Positions 9,178 to 18,258 of a stretch of DNA of 62,824 nucleotides are shown here, piece after piece. Origin of the DNA: Marinitenerispora sediminis (GTDB taxonomy: Bacteria; Actinomycetota; Actinomycetes; Streptosporangiales; Streptosporangiaceae); the NCBI RefSeq assembly GCF_003336425.1, contig NZ_QEIO01000011.1:1-62824 (forward strand), given 5' to 3'. The translations under genes and the position numbers were made by a program. The notes beneath the pieces are model-generated. The model searched no databases, was not told the DNA's origin, and saw nothing but the letters and a program-made list of their open reading frames with translations. Within the stretch, counting starts at the first letter, position 1. The number at the start of each line of letters is the position of its first letter.

Positions 9178-10017
9178 GTGAGCAGCGTGGTCGATTGGCA
9201 GCGGTCCGGTGAGTACACCGACATCATCTACGAAACCGCCGAGGGCATCGCCAAGATCACGATCAACCGCCCGGAGCGGCACAACGCCTTCCGCCCCCAG
9301 ACGCTCTTCGAGCTGCAGGACGCGTTCAACGTGGCCCGCGACGACTCCGAGGTCGGCGTCATCATCTTCACCGGCGCCGGCGACAAGGCGTTCTGCTCCG
9401 GCGGCGACCAGAAGATCCGCGGCGACGACGGCTACATGGGCGACGACGACGTCGCCCGCAAGGGCATCGGCCGGCTCAACGTCCTGGACCTCCAGGTGCA
9501 GATCCGCCGGCTGCCCAAGCCGGTGATCGCGATGGTGGCGGGCTGGTCCATCGGCGGCGGCAACGTGCTCCAGGTCTGCTGCGACCTGACGATCGCCGCC
9601 GACAACGCGCGGTTCGGCCAGACCGGGCCGAAGGTCGGCTCCTTCGACGGCGGCTACGGGTCCTGGCTGCTGGCCGAGACGGTCGGCCTGAAGAAGGCCC
9701 GCGAGATCTGGTACCTGTGCCGGCAGTACACCGCCCAGGAGGCACTGGACATGGGCATGGTGAACACGGTCGTGCCGCTGGAGCGCCTGGAGGAGGAGAC
9801 CGTGGCGTGGGCGCGCGAACTGCTGGAGAAGTCGCCGCTGGCGCTGCGGATGCTCAAGGGCGCCATCAACGCCGTGAGCGACGGCGCGGCCGGCATGCAG
9901 CAGTTCGCGGGTGACGCCACGATGCTCTACTACATGAGCGAGGAGGCCCAGGAGGGCCGCGACGCGTTCCGCGAGAAGCGCCGCCCCGAGTTCGACCGGT
10001 TCCCGCGCCGTCCCTGA
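9178..10017 (+). CDS. menB: 1,4-Dihydroxy-2-naphthoyl-CoA synthase MenB
   Basis: This crotonase-fold enzyme closes the ring of o-succinylbenzoyl-CoA to give DHNA-CoA. The 279-residue sequence carries [15 protein letters not shown], the oxyanion-hole region [20 protein letters not shown] and [20 protein letters not shown], followed by the C-terminal [18 protein letters not shown] tail. All are hallmark MenB motifs. The GTG at 9178 is in frame, with AGGAG 12 bases upstream; GTG 9187 or TTG 9166 are alternatives. It lies upstream of menC on the same strand with a 41-bp gap, so the two probably form an operon. Confidence 0.96.
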   Translation: MSSVVDWQRSGEYTDIIYETAEGIAKITINRPERHNAFRPQTLFELQDAFNVARDDSEVGVIIFTGAGDKAFCSGGDQKIRGDDGYMGDDDVARKGIGRLNVLDLQVQIRRLPKPVIAMVAGWSIGGGNVLQVCCDLTIAADNARFGQTGPKVGSFDGGYGSWLLAETVGLKKAREIWYLCRQYTAQEALDMGMVNTVVPLERLEEETVAWARELLEKSPLALRMLKGAINAVSDGAAGMQQFAGDATMLYYMSEEAQEGRDAFREKRRPEFDRFPRRP

Positions 10018-10058
10018 CCGGCACGGCCACGCAAAGGCGGGCGAGAGGGAGGACGGGC

Positions 10059-11054
10059 ATGCGGCAGGCGGCGACGCGCGGAAGCGGGGAAGAGCCCTCG
10101 CTCCGGGTCTTCGCGATCCCGATGCGCACCCGCTTCCGGGGCGTCACCTCGCGGGAGGGCGTCCTGGTCCGCGGGGCGGCGGGCTGGGGGGAGTTCTCCC
10201 CGTTCGCCGAGTACGGGCCGCGGGAGTGCGCGCGGTGGTGGGCGGCCTGCCACGAGGCCGCCGAGCAGGGCTGGCCGGACCCGGTCCGGGACCGGGTACC
10301 GGTCAACGTGACCGTGCCCGCCGTGGGCCCCGAGCACGCGGCCCGCATCGTCGCCGAGGGCCGGGGCTGCCGCACGGCCAAGGTGAAGGTCGCCGAGCGC
10401 GGGCAGCGCGCGGCCGACGACATCGCCCGGGTCGAGGCGGTCCGCGACGCCATCGGGCCGGGCGGCCGGGTGCGGGTGGACGCCAACGGCGGCTGGGACG
10501 TGGACACCGCGGTGCGGATGGTCCGTGAGCTCGACCGGTTCGGCCTGGAGTACGTGGAGCAGCCGTGCGCCACCCTCGCCGAGCTCGCCGAGGTCCGGCG
10601 CAGGGTGGACGTCCCGGTCGCCGCCGACGAGTCGATCCGCCGCGCCGAGGACCCGCTGCGGGTGCGCGCGGCCGGCGCCGCGGACATCGTGGTGCTCAAG
10701 GTGCAGCCGCTGGGCGGGGTGCGGGCGGCGCTGCGGGTGGCCGAGGCGTGCGGGCTGCCGGTGGTCGTCTCCAGCGCGGTGGAGACCTCGGTCGGGCTGG
10801 CGGCGGGCGTGGCGCTCGCGGCGGCGCTGCCGGAGCTGCCGTACGCGTGCGGGCTGGCGACGATGCGGCTGCTGGCGGCGGACGTCTGCGCCGAGCCGCT
10901 GGAGCCGGTCGACGGGTACCTGCCGGTGCGCCGACCCGAGGTCGACGCCGACCGGCTCGCGGAGGTGGAGGCCGATCCCGCGGGCTGGCCGGCCCGCGTG
11001 GCGGCCGCCCGCGAGGTGTGGCGGGAGCAGCGGGCCACCGCGGGTGAGGTGTGA
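10059..11054 (+). CDS. menC: o-Succinylbenzoate synthase MenC
   Basis: This enolase-superfamily enzyme dehydrates SHCHC to o-succinylbenzoate. In the 331-residue protein the catalytic KxK lysines are in TAKVKVAERG. Metal ligands follow the Asp/Glu/Asp pattern in RVDANGGW, EYVEQP and AADESI, and the opposite-face lysine lies in VVLKVQPLGG. The barrel ends with SSAVETSVGLAAG. GAGAGGGAGG lies nine to ten bases before the ATG at 10059. It follows menB closely. The synthase that makes SHCHC precursor (menD) is 4 kb away. Confidence 0.95.
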   Translation: MRQAATRGSGEEPSLRVFAIPMRTRFRGVTSREGVLVRGAAGWGEFSPFAEYGPRECARWWAACHEAAEQGWPDPVRDRVPVNVTVPAVGPEHAARIVAEGRGCRTAKVKVAERGQRAADDIARVEAVRDAIGPGGRVRVDANGGWDVDTAVRMVRELDRFGLEYVEQPCATLAELAEVRRRVDVPVAADESIRRAEDPLRVRAAGAADIVVLKVQPLGGVRAALRVAEACGLPVVVSSAVETSVGLAAGVALAAALPELPYACGLATMRLLAADVCAEPLEPVDGYLPVRRPEVDADRLAEVEADPAGWPARVAAAREVWREQRATAGEV

Positions 11055-11326
11055 CGTCGGCGGAGGCGGGAGAGGACCGCCGGAACCCGCGGTGAGGGCC
11101 CGGCGAGCACGGGCCAGTGGCCGCCACGGCGTCGGGGCCGGCGGCGAGGGCCCGTCCCCACTGGGGAGTCGCGGTGACCGGCCGGAGCGGCAGGTGCCGC
11201 TCCCAGCGGCTCGCGGAGGGTCGGACCGACGTGACTCCCGCCTTGTCCGGGACGGGCCCCAGCGCACTGTCGTGGGGTTGTCCGCTCCGGCGCTCCCGTC
11301 GAGGTGAACGCTCCTACCCTGGAAGG

Positions 11327-11767
11327 GTGTACCGGCCCAGCGCGCACTTCAGGCGGACCGCGGAGGAACGCCGGGACCAGCTGCTCTCGTGGAACCGGGA
11401 GGACACGGCGTTCTTCGCGGCCGGGGCGTGCCACATCCTCGCCTTCGCGTTCCTGGAGACCTATCCGGAGGCCGGCTTCCGTGCCATGGGCCTGTGGCCG
11501 CGCGGGGAGCGGGATCCCGGCCACGTCTACGTCACCGACGGGACCTGGGCGTTCGACCACGGCGGGTGGACCCGGCCTGGCGAACTGCTGGCCGTGACGC
11601 GGGCCGCCGAGCCCGCGGCGGACCTGCGGCCGCAGGCGATCAACGCCGGTCTGGACACGTTCTGCGCCTGCCACCGCCACCGCCCTCGGCAGCGCTTCGC
11701 CTTCGATCCGTGGAGCCGGGCCCTGCGCTACATCGCCCGGTTCCCGCCTCCCAGTGGGGAGCCGTGA
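11327..11767 (+). CDS. Conserved-looking protein of unknown function
   Basis: The 146-residue product is not assigned to a family. It has a soluble alpha/beta character, with AFFAAGACHILAFAFLETYP, then GHVYVTDGTWAFDHGGW and a Cys/His cluster FCACHRHRPRQRF. There is no signal peptide or membrane helix. The GTG at 11327 is chosen because the frame becomes protein-like there; GGAAGG lies immediately upstream, too close for a normal site, so translation could be leaderless. The Cys and His pattern could be catalytic or metal-binding, but this is a guess. Confidence 0.65.
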   Translation: MYRPSAHFRRTAEERRDQLLSWNREDTAFFAAGACHILAFAFLETYPEAGFRAMGLWPRGERDPGHVYVTDGTWAFDHGGWTRPGELLAVTRAAEPAADLRPQAINAGLDTFCACHRHRPRQRFAFDPWSRALRYIARFPPPSGEP

Positions 11768-12347
11768 TCCCACCGGTCAGCGCGCACCATGGGAGGACGC
11801 GGGCGCGCACCCACCGGTGGATCGGACACCGAACGCCAGAAACCGGTGCGACGGGCTGATCAGCGCCCCGGACAAGCGGCCGCTGGCCGCTCGGCGGCCG
11901 CCGACCGGCACGGCAGGGCGCCGTCAGCGACCAAGCCGCACCACGAGTCCCGCGGTCGGCCGAGGCCGCCGGACGGACGCCCGGTCGCTGATCCTCGGGC
12001 CGTCTACGGCGTTCACTCGCCCCGCACTTCTCTACCGGCCTCGGGCTGCCCCGGGCGCGCGAACGCCCCTGGCTACGCCGATCGGGCACGGTCAGGGGAC
12101 AGACGAGCGGGTCCGGGGCCTTCCCGAAGGCGGTCCAGATGCGCACTCCGGCGGGGGTCGGCCATGCCCAACGGCGTCGGCCGGAAACCGCCGGGCGGCC
12201 TTCTCCGCCAGGCCGTGGCCGCTATCGGCGACGCCGAGCCCGTCCCCTCCGCCCTCCGGCACCATCGCTGCCGGGCACGCGGGTCCGCACGGTGGCTGCG
12301 ATAGCCGCCCAGCTGCCAAGCTGGCCGCCTCCCTCCTCGGCAGTGCC
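11768..12347. other. Intergenic stretch before a transposase remnant
   Basis: Roughly 580 bases without a convincing gene. Several overlapping open frames exist but encode Arg/Pro/Ala-rich strings with no motif. It may be part of the decayed mobile-element zone that continues to about 12760. Confidence 0.5.
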
Positions 12348-12758
12348 TCAACGGGCGAGGTCGCGTAGCCAGACGCGGATGGCGGCGAGTCGGACGGTTC
12401 CGTCACCGATCACGGTTTTCTTGTGGTCCCTGGTCACGCGGGGTTCTGCTCGCGCACGTTGATCGCGTGTTCCACGGTGGTGCCGGTTGCAGCAGGTGTC
12501 CCGGGGCGGTGCCGTTCCGGTAGGCGGCCCGGCCGACGGCCGGCGGCCTGCCGCTCGCCGGTCCACGTCTGCGGTGGTTCTCGCGCCGCATGGGACCGGC
12601 CGAGCGCGTCGGATCCGTATCCTTTCGTGCCGCCGGGCCCGTCCGCTTCGGGGCCTTGGCGGCGTGGTGGTGGGCGCGCACCCTGGCGAAGTCGACGCCG
12701 ATGTCGAGGTGCTCGCCGGGGCCGCCTCGATACGCAGGTCATCGGCGATGGCATTCAT
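12348..12758 (-). pseudogene. Degenerate IS5-family transposase remnant
   Basis: Reading the minus strand across frames recovers pieces typical of IS5-type DDE transposases. One frame has VRAHHHAAKAPKRTGPAARK, resembling the usual VRAHQHAAGA block. The same region has AAYRNGTA, resembling the AAYRxRNxVERCFN block. The last frame ends TRDHKKTV and RLAAIRVWLRDLAR, matching the TRYDKTAxxY...WLRDL tail. These blocks are in different frames and most of the catalytic core is missing, so the gene is truncated and frameshifted. No intact terminal inverted repeats or target duplication could be recognised. Confidence 0.75.
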
Positions 12759-12812
12759 TGGCCAGTGGCGGGAACCGACTCCGCAGACGTGCCCCCGCCT
12801 TCCTGCCGCGGC

Positions 12813-13445
12813 TCAGACGCCGGCCAGCACCCGGCCGGCGTCGCGCGCGGCGTCCAGGGCCTGGGTGCGCTGCTGCTCGGCGAGGTCCCGCAGCCCCTCC
12901 ATGCCGGGCGTGGTCGCGGCGAGGGTGAGTTCGCACTTGATGAGGGTGAGGTCGGCCTGCCAGATGCCGCCGACGACACGCCGGAGGTAGGGGGTGGAGT
13001 GGTCCCAGCCCTCGCGCGGGGTGCCGGGTCCGTAGCCGCCGCCCAGGGTGGTGGCCACAACCGTGCGGGTGCCCTTCAGCACCGGGGTGGCCGGTCCCGC
13101 GCCCGCGATCACCAGGTCGACCCAGGTCTTGAAGTGCTGGGAGACGCCGAAGTTGTACAGCGGCACGGCCAGGATGGCGGCATCGGCGTCCTGGAGTTCG
13201 GCCGCCAGTTCCGCCGCCAGGGCGAGCGCATCGCGCTGGGCCGGGGTGCGCTCGGCCTCGGAGGTGGAGCCGGCGGTGGTGGCCAGTGCCCAGGCGTCGG
13301 CGGGCAGCGGGGTGGCGCCCAGGTGGCGGCGGGTCACGGTGCCGTCCGGGTGGGCGGCGGCCCATTCGGCCTCCGCGCGGTCGGCGATCTCCGCACTGGT
13401 GGACATGGCCGGGAGGATGCTGGCGTCCAGTCGGAACAGGTGCAT
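12813..13445 (-). CDS. FMN-dependent NADH-azoreductase (AzoR family)
   Basis: The 210-residue flavodoxin-fold oxidoreductase should reduce quinones or azo compounds with NADH and FMN. Typical features are the early SILPAMSTSAEIAD phosphate-binding loop, the AAILAVPLYNFGVSQHFKTW signature around FMN and the VVATTLGGGYGPGTP segment. It is divergent from a TetR-family gene with a 136-bp gap containing a palindrome, the usual layout for a repressor controlling an electrophile-responsive azoreductase. The ATG at 13445 is placed at the MHLFRLDAS start; the preceding sequence holds a plausible GAGAAG ribosome-binding site. Confidence 0.92.
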   Translation of the reverse strand: MHLFRLDASILPAMSTSAEIADRAEAEWAAAHPDGTVTRRHLGATPLPADAWALATTAGSTSEAERTPAQRDALALAAELAAELQDADAAILAVPLYNFGVSQHFKTWVDLVIAGAGPATPVLKGTRTVVATTLGGGYGPGTPREGWDHSTPYLRRVVGGIWQADLTLIKCELTLAATTPGMEGLRDLAEQQRTQALDAARDAGRVLAGV

Positions 13446-13536
13446 GAGGGCTCACTTCTCCAAGAGGTGCAGGTCCGCGAGGCGCGGAGCGATGGCGGAC
13501 GCGGGGGTGACGGCCCGATGCCGTCCCCGAAAGCAT

Positions 13537-13556
13537 AAGCGGACTTTACCCCGCTT
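13537..13556. promoter_or_regulatory. Candidate TetR operator between azoreductase and regulator
   Basis: A 6-bp inverted repeat, AAGCGG and CCGCTT, is separated by eight bases (ACTTTACC). It lies in the divergent spacer, 26 bases before the GTG of the TetR gene. Its size suits a TetR dimer and its place suits repression of both genes. Confidence 0.6.
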
Positions 13557-13581
13557 TTGCTGCGAGGGGTAGATTGCCTCT

Positions 13582-14223
13582 GTGAATCCGCCCACCGTGC
13601 CCTTTGGGAAACCGCGCGCCGAGCGCGCCGACGCCGCACGCAACCGCGAACGCCTCCTGGAGACCGCCCGCGCGATGATCGCCGAGCACGGAGCGGACAA
13701 GGTCACCATGGACGCCCTCGCCGAACGCGCCGGGCTCGGCAAAGGGACCGTCTTCCGCCGCTTCGGCACCCGCGCGGGCATCTTCCGCGCCCTGCTCGAC
13801 GACAACGAACGCCGGTTCCAGGAACAGGTCCTCTCCGGCCCGCCACCACTGGGCCCCGGTGCTGACCCCCGCCAGCGCCTCATCGCCTACGGGCGCGCCC
13901 GCATCCCCTTCCTCCTGGCCCACCACGCCATCGCCCGAGCCGCCATGGACCCCTCCGAACCGGCCCCGGCGGGCGCGGTCAGCATGACCCGCGCCCACAT
14001 CCGCATGCTGCTCGCCCAGGCCCGCCTGCCCCCCGGCCTCCTGGACGGCCTCGCCGTCCAGCTCACCGGCGCCCTCGAAGGCCCGCTCCTGCTCTACCTG
14101 ACCACGAACCAGGCGCAACCCGACGACGGCCGCTCCCTGGCCGACAGCTGGCAGGTCCTCGTCGAACACATCACCCACCACTGCCACCAGCCGACCGGGC
14201 ACGGCGGCCCCGTGATGGCATAG
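13582..14223 (+). CDS. TetR-family regulator divergent from the azoreductase
   Basis: The 213-residue protein has the TetR HTH at about residues 20-60 (LLETARAMIAEHGADKVTMD, then ALAERAGLGKGTVFRRFGTR). The C-terminal domain resembles the TetR_C_33/SbtR-like group found beside NADPH oxidoreductase genes (GALEGPLLLYLTT). It likely represses the divergent azoreductase and itself until an electrophile or quinone binds. The start is GTG at 13582, with a weak GAGGGG about 14 bases upstream. Confidence 0.92.
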   Translation: MNPPTVPFGKPRAERADAARNRERLLETARAMIAEHGADKVTMDALAERAGLGKGTVFRRFGTRAGIFRALLDDNERRFQEQVLSGPPPLGPGADPRQRLIAYGRARIPFLLAHHAIARAAMDPSEPAPAGAVSMTRAHIRMLLAQARLPPGLLDGLAVQLTGALEGPLLLYLTTNQAQPDDGRSLADSWQVLVEHITHHCHQPTGHGGPVMA

Positions 14224-14935
14224 CCCCCACGCGCCTGGCCGCGCGGCACCGCCCAGCGGCCCGCGACCCCGCCAGTTCCGAGCCGCGCGTCGCGCCGACC
14301 GGAGGATCGCGCCGCCGCCCGAAACCGACCGGACACCCGCACAACCGGCCCTGACGCCGGGACCGTGTCCGCGCGGCCGTATCCGAGCGACCGCCCACGG
14401 GGTGCGGCCGTCCCCATCTCCGCCTCGATCGGCGCCGCCTCCACCAGAGAGCGCTCCCCGCGCGGGTGATCCCGCTCCGGCGCCCGTCCGCGCCGAACGC
14501 GTCGTGCGCGCCGTCCTGGCCGGCCAGGTACAGGAGGGGTTCCCGTCCCGGGCGTGCGCCCGCGCACCAGCGGCACCAGGCGCCTCACCACGGCGGAGCG
14601 GGGACCGGTAGGCGGGCCGGAGACGGAGGAGCGGGCCCGGCCGGCTGACCGGTCGCGCTGGAACGGTGCCGTTCCGGGCTCCCAGCGGCCGTCGGCGGGC
14701 GGGACACGTGGCGGACATGTCCGCGTCCGGGTGCGCAGAACGGAGGCCGGTCACGAAATACGGCTGAACGGCGCGTTCGTGCCTGTCGCGTGACACGCGT
14801 GCCGTAGCCTGGCAGCTTGGCGGATCGCCGGTCCGGTCGCCCGGCCGGCTCCGCCGACGGGAGACGGGACGGCGGCACCCCCGCCGCACCCGCTCCCCGG
14901 GCTGGCCGTTCCCCGCCCCCGACCGCGAGCCGACG
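14224..14935. other. Intergenic stretch upstream of menD
   Basis: About 710 bases without a recognisable gene. Minus-strand frames are long but encode Arg/Gly/Pro-rich strings with no conserved motif. The last 150 bases may carry the menD promoter, but no convincing -35/-10 pair was found. Confidence 0.5.
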
Positions 14936-16621
14936 ATGAAAGAAGCTGCTGTGAACCCCTCCACCGCCCTGGCGCGTGTCCTCGTCGATGAGCTGGCGCG
15001 GTGCGGGCTGGCCGAGGCCGTCATCGCGCCGGGGTCGCGGTCCACGCCGCTGGCGCTCGCCCTGGTCGCCCACCCGGGGATCCGGACGCACGTGCGCATC
15101 GACGAGCGGTCCGCGGCGTTCCTGGCCCTCGGGCTGGCCCGTACCGCGCGGCGCGCGGTCGCGCTGGTGTGCACCTCCGGGACCGCGGCCGCCAACTTCC
15201 ACCCGGCGGTGCTGGAGGCCGACCAGAGCGGGGTGCCGCTCCTGCTGCTCACCGCCGATCGGCCGCCGGAGCTGCGCGGAACGGGCGCCAACCAGACGGT
15301 GGACCAGATCGCGCTGTACGGCTCGGCGGTGCGGATGTTCACCGAGGTGGGCGTCCCGGAGCCCGTGCCGGGGATGGTGGCCTACTGGCGCTCGCTGGCC
15401 TGCCGCGCCTGGGCGGCCGCCTCCGGGCGGCTGCCGGGGCCGGTGCACCTCAACCTGGCGTTCCGCGACCCGCTGGTGCCCGATCCGGACGGCGCGGGGG
15501 AGCCCTGGCCGGAGTCACTGGCGGGGCGGGACGGCGGCCGGTCCTGGATCTCGATGGCGGGGGCCCCGCCGCTGGAAGCGCCGCCCATGGTGCTGCCACC
15601 GGTCCAGCGCGGCGTCATCGTGTGCGGGGACGGCGACTACGACCCGGTGCCCTACCTCGCGCTGGCCGTGCAGACCGGCTGGCCCCTGCTGGCCGAGCCC
15701 ACCTCCAACGCGCGTCGCGCCGAGGCGGTCTCCACCTACCGGCACCTGCTCGCGGTACCGGACTTCGTCGCCGCGCACGAGCCGGACATCGTGGTCAGCG
15801 TGGGGCGGCCGGGGCTGTCGCGCCAGCTGCTCGGCTACCTGCGCCGGGCCGGTCGGCATGTCGTGGTGGGGGAGCCGACGGCGTTCGCCGACCCGGTGCG
15901 CACCGCCACCGACGTCGTGCCCGGAGTGGTCGCCGCGGCCACCGCCGAGCCCGACACGCCCTGGTCCCGCTCCTGGCGGGACGCCGAGGCCGCCGCCCGA
16001 GCCGCCACCGACGAGCTGCTGGACGCCGACGACACGCTCGGCGAACTCCGCCTGGCCCGCGACATGGCCGGCCACCTCCCCAACGGCTCCCTGCTGTTCG
16101 CCGGATCCAGCATGCCGATCCGCGATCTCGACGCCACGATGCCCGCCCGCTGCGGCGCCCGCATCATCGGCAACCGGGGTGTCAGCGGGATCGACGGCAC
16201 GGTGTCGACCGCCGTGGGCGCCGCCCTGGCCCACCAGCGCGACGGCGGCGGCCCCGCGGCCGCCCTGATCGGCGACCTGGCCCTGCTGCACGACCAGAAC
16301 GGCCTGATCACCGGTCCCGACGAACCCCGCCCCGATCTGGCGCTCGTGGTGGTGAACAACGACGGCGGCGGCATCTTCTCCGGCCTGGAACAGGCCGGCC
16401 ACCCCGACTTCGAACGGGTCTTCGGCACCCCGCACGGCGCGTCGATGGAACGCGTGGCCGCGGCGGCCGAGGTCCCCTACACCCGCCTGGAATGGGCGGG
16501 CGACCTGCCCAAGGCCCTACTGGGCGAGGGGATCCGGCTGATCGAGGTCCGCACCGACCGAGCGGAGTCGGCGGCACAGCGGCGGAGGCTGCAGGAGGAA
16601 GTGACCGCGGCGCTGGGGTGA
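14936..16621 (+). CDS. menD: SEPHCHC synthase MenD (ThDP-dependent)
   Basis: This enzyme couples isochorismate with 2-oxoglutarate, the first committed step of menaquinone synthesis. The 561-residue protein has the ThDP-family layout. The N-terminal pyrimidine domain carries AVIAPGSRSTPLALAL and IDERSAAFLALGLA, with CTSGTAAANFHPAVLEA following. The C-terminal pyrophosphate domain has NRGVSGIDGTVSTAVGAAL and the ThDP/Mg motif GDLALLHDQNGL. Length and motif order are normal for MenD. The ATG at 14936 is used; GTG 14951, right before NPSTALARVLVDEL, is equally plausible. It sits alone on the plus strand, separate from menB-menC. Confidence 0.96.
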   Translation: MKEAAVNPSTALARVLVDELARCGLAEAVIAPGSRSTPLALALVAHPGIRTHVRIDERSAAFLALGLARTARRAVALVCTSGTAAANFHPAVLEADQSGVPLLLLTADRPPELRGTGANQTVDQIALYGSAVRMFTEVGVPEPVPGMVAYWRSLACRAWAAASGRLPGPVHLNLAFRDPLVPDPDGAGEPWPESLAGRDGGRSWISMAGAPPLEAPPMVLPPVQRGVIVCGDGDYDPVPYLALAVQTGWPLLAEPTSNARRAEAVSTYRHLLAVPDFVAAHEPDIVVSVGRPGLSRQLLGYLRRAGRHVVVGEPTAFADPVRTATDVVPGVVAAATAEPDTPWSRSWRDAEAAARAATDELLDADDTLGELRLARDMAGHLPNGSLLFAGSSMPIRDLDATMPARCGARIIGNRGVSGIDGTVSTAVGAALAHQRDGGGPAAALIGDLALLHDQNGLITGPDEPRPDLALVVVNNDGGGIFSGLEQAGHPDFERVFGTPHGASMERVAAAAEVPYTRLEWAGDLPKALLGEGIRLIEVRTDRAESAAQRRRLQEEVTAALG

Positions 16622-16644
16622 GAGCGCCGCGGTCGGGTCCCGCG

Positions 16645-16851
16645 TCACGGCCTCCAGGAGAGTTCGAAGTAGCTGCCGGGGCCGACGCCGTGAGGGAGCG
16701 GTCCCCAGTCGTCCGCCAGGGTCTGCACCAGGAGCAGCCCGCGTCCGTTCTCCGCGTCGGGGTCGGTCACGGGACGCGGACGGCAGGCGTCGCGGCTACC
16801 ACCGGCGCCGCGAACCTCGACGCGCAGTCGTCCGGGCCCGCCGCTGCTCCG
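16645..16851 (-). pseudogene. C-terminal fragment of an RsbW-like ATP-binding protein
   Basis: Minus-strand sequence encodes RLRVEVRGAGGSRDACRPRP, then ENGRGLLLVQTLADDWG and GPGSYFELSWRP before a stop. This matches the G-box end of RsbW/anti-sigma-type HATPase domains (GRGLLLVExLADxWG). About 65 residues remain of a roughly 140-residue domain. No start codon exists, because the TGA of the PPOX gene lies directly upstream in the same frame. It is therefore a 5'-truncated relic abutting another gene, or a domain lost from a read-through fusion. Confidence 0.7.
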
Positions 16852-17283
16852 TCAGGGCAAGCCCTCCCCGTAGACGTGCTCGACCGACAGCACGATCAGC
16901 ACCCTCCGGTCGGACACCATCACCGACCGGTACTCCTCCCAGTCCGGATGCTCTCCCGCCGCGGCGCGGTAGTAGTCCACCAGTGCCGCCACCTCCGGGC
17001 CGTGCGGGTCGGTGCCCGGGCCGATGAGGGTCGCCGTGCCCTCGGCGGTGGCCCATGCCGAGCCGTCCGGGGCGGTGACCTCCAGGGCCGCCCGCGGGTC
17101 GCGGCGCAGGTTGGTGATCTTGGCCGTCGCCGCGCTCGTTGAAACGTAGATGACCTCGGCCGGCCGGTCGTAGAAGGGCTGGACGGGGGAGAGTTGCGGT
17201 CGGCCGTTCGACCTCAGTGTCGCGAGGACGCCGAGTCGGCTCTCCGCGAGGAGCGTGCGCGGGTCGTAGGGGGACGCGGTCAT
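16852..17283 (-). CDS. PPOX-class F420-dependent oxidoreductase
   Basis: The 143-residue split-barrel protein resembles the Rv1155-type F420-binding group: LLAESRLGVLATLRSNGRPQ, then KITNLRRDPRAALEV, AAGEHPDWEEYRSVMVSDRR and a C-terminal VEHVYGEGLP. Such enzymes bind deazaflavin F420 and reduce small substrates; the exact substrate is unknown. Its ATG overlaps the stop of the upstream oxidoreductase gene by four bases (ATGA), so the two are translationally coupled. Immediately after its stop lies an in-frame RsbW-like fragment. Confidence 0.9.
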   Translation of the reverse strand: MTASPYDPRTLLAESRLGVLATLRSNGRPQLSPVQPFYDRPAEVIYVSTSAATAKITNLRRDPRAALEVTAPDGSAWATAEGTATLIGPGTDPHGPEVAALVDYYRAAAGEHPDWEEYRSVMVSDRRVLIVLSVEHVYGEGLP

Positions 17284-18209
17284 CGCTTCTCCTCCGGCGT
17301 GCGGAACTGCTCGATCATCGCGACGTAGCCGTCGTCGCCTCGCCCGGCGTTCACGGCCCGATCGGCGAGGGACGCGAGGAACCGGGGCAGTTCGGTGCTG
17401 ACCCCGACGGCGGCGCTCTCGTCGATGAGGTGCCGCATCGCCACCGCGTGGGCGCCGAGCGTGATGTCATCGACCGGGTAGGCCCCGCTGTCGATCTGCC
17501 GGGCGTAGCCGGAGACCCAGCCGGCCACCGTCTCGATACTGGCTTTCGCGACCGGCGCGAACGTCGTGGCGTCCACTCCCGCGCGAGTGAGGAGGGCGGC
17601 GCCGTGCAGGAAGCCGTTCATCGTGTTCCACATCAGGCTCAGCACCGCCATTTCGTGCAGTGCCGAGAGAGCGGGATCCTCGGCCAGGTACGCGGTTCCC
17701 GCGCCGAGGCTCCGCAGCGCCGCCTCGTGCTCGTCGAAGGCCGGGCGCGACCCGTTGTACAGGAGGAACGCGTCCGCGGTGCCGATGGCCGCGGGGGTGC
17801 CCATGATCGCGCCGTCGAGGTAGGCGGCGCCCCAGCCGGCCGCCCACTCGGCGGTGGCGCGCGCCGCCTGCGAGGTGCCCGTGGAGAGGTTCACCAGGAC
17901 CCGGCCGCCGAGGACCCCGCCCGCCGGGTCGAGGAGTTCGCGTACGGCATCGGAGTCGGTGATGCAGACGACGACGAGCGGGCCGGCCGCGACGGCGTCC
18001 GCCACGGAGCCGGCCAGCGTCGCTCCGCTGGCGACGAGCGGTTCGGCCTTCGCCGCCGTGCGGTTCCACACGGTCGTGGGATGCCCGTCGCGCAGGAACG
18101 CTTCGGCGAGCGCCCGGCCCATCCGCCCCAGGCCGATGACCGTCACGGGCGTGCGGTCCGTGTCGTGATGCCGCGTCATGTGCTGTTCCAGAGGTGCGTC
18201 ATTGCTCAT
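17280..18209 (-). CDS. NAD(P)-dependent oxidoreductase, imine-reductase/6PGDH-like
   Basis: The protein is about 309 residues. The Rossmann N-terminus reads VTVIGLGRMGRALAEAFLRD with the NADP-favouring VWNRTAAKAEPLV. The NAD_binding_2 signature NLSTGTSQAARATAEWA follows, then the helical dimerisation domain HEMAVLSLMWNTMNGFLHGA. This pattern fits the imine reductase branch of the beta-hydroxyacid dehydrogenase superfamily. The usual catalytic Asp/Tyr position before the MW helix appears as His-Glu, which is uncommon. The ATG at 18209 is chosen because GAGGA lies eight bases upstream; ATG 18230 is also in frame. It is divergent from a MerR gene and coupled to the F420 PPOX gene. Confidence 0.9.
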   Translation of the reverse strand: MSNDAPLEQHMTRHHDTDRTPVTVIGLGRMGRALAEAFLRDGHPTTVWNRTAAKAEPLVASGATLAGSVADAVAAGPLVVVCITDSDAVRELLDPAGGVLGGRVLVNLSTGTSQAARATAEWAAGWGAAYLDGAIMGTPAAIGTADAFLLYNGSRPAFDEHEAALRSLGAGTAYLAEDPALSALHEMAVLSLMWNTMNGFLHGAALLTRAGVDATTFAPVAKASIETVAGWVSGYARQIDSGAYPVDDITLGAHAVAMRHLIDESAAVGVSTELPRFLASLADRAVNAGRGDDGYVAMIEQFRTPEEKR

Positions 18210-18225
18210 GGCAGAATCCTCAACG

Positions 18226-18247
18226 TTCATACCGATATGAAGGTCAA
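18226..18247 (-). promoter_or_regulatory. MerR-type operator/promoter of the oxidoreductase operon
   Basis: A perfect palindrome TTCATA-CCGA-TATGAA (18226-18241) sits between the divergent genes. On the minus strand TTGACC (18247-18242) can serve as -35. A 19-base spacer containing the palindrome separates it from a weak -10-like TGAGGAT. A long spacer with a centred operator is the hallmark of MerR-activated promoters. Confidence 0.7.
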
Positions 18248-18258
18248 GGGGCGGAAGC

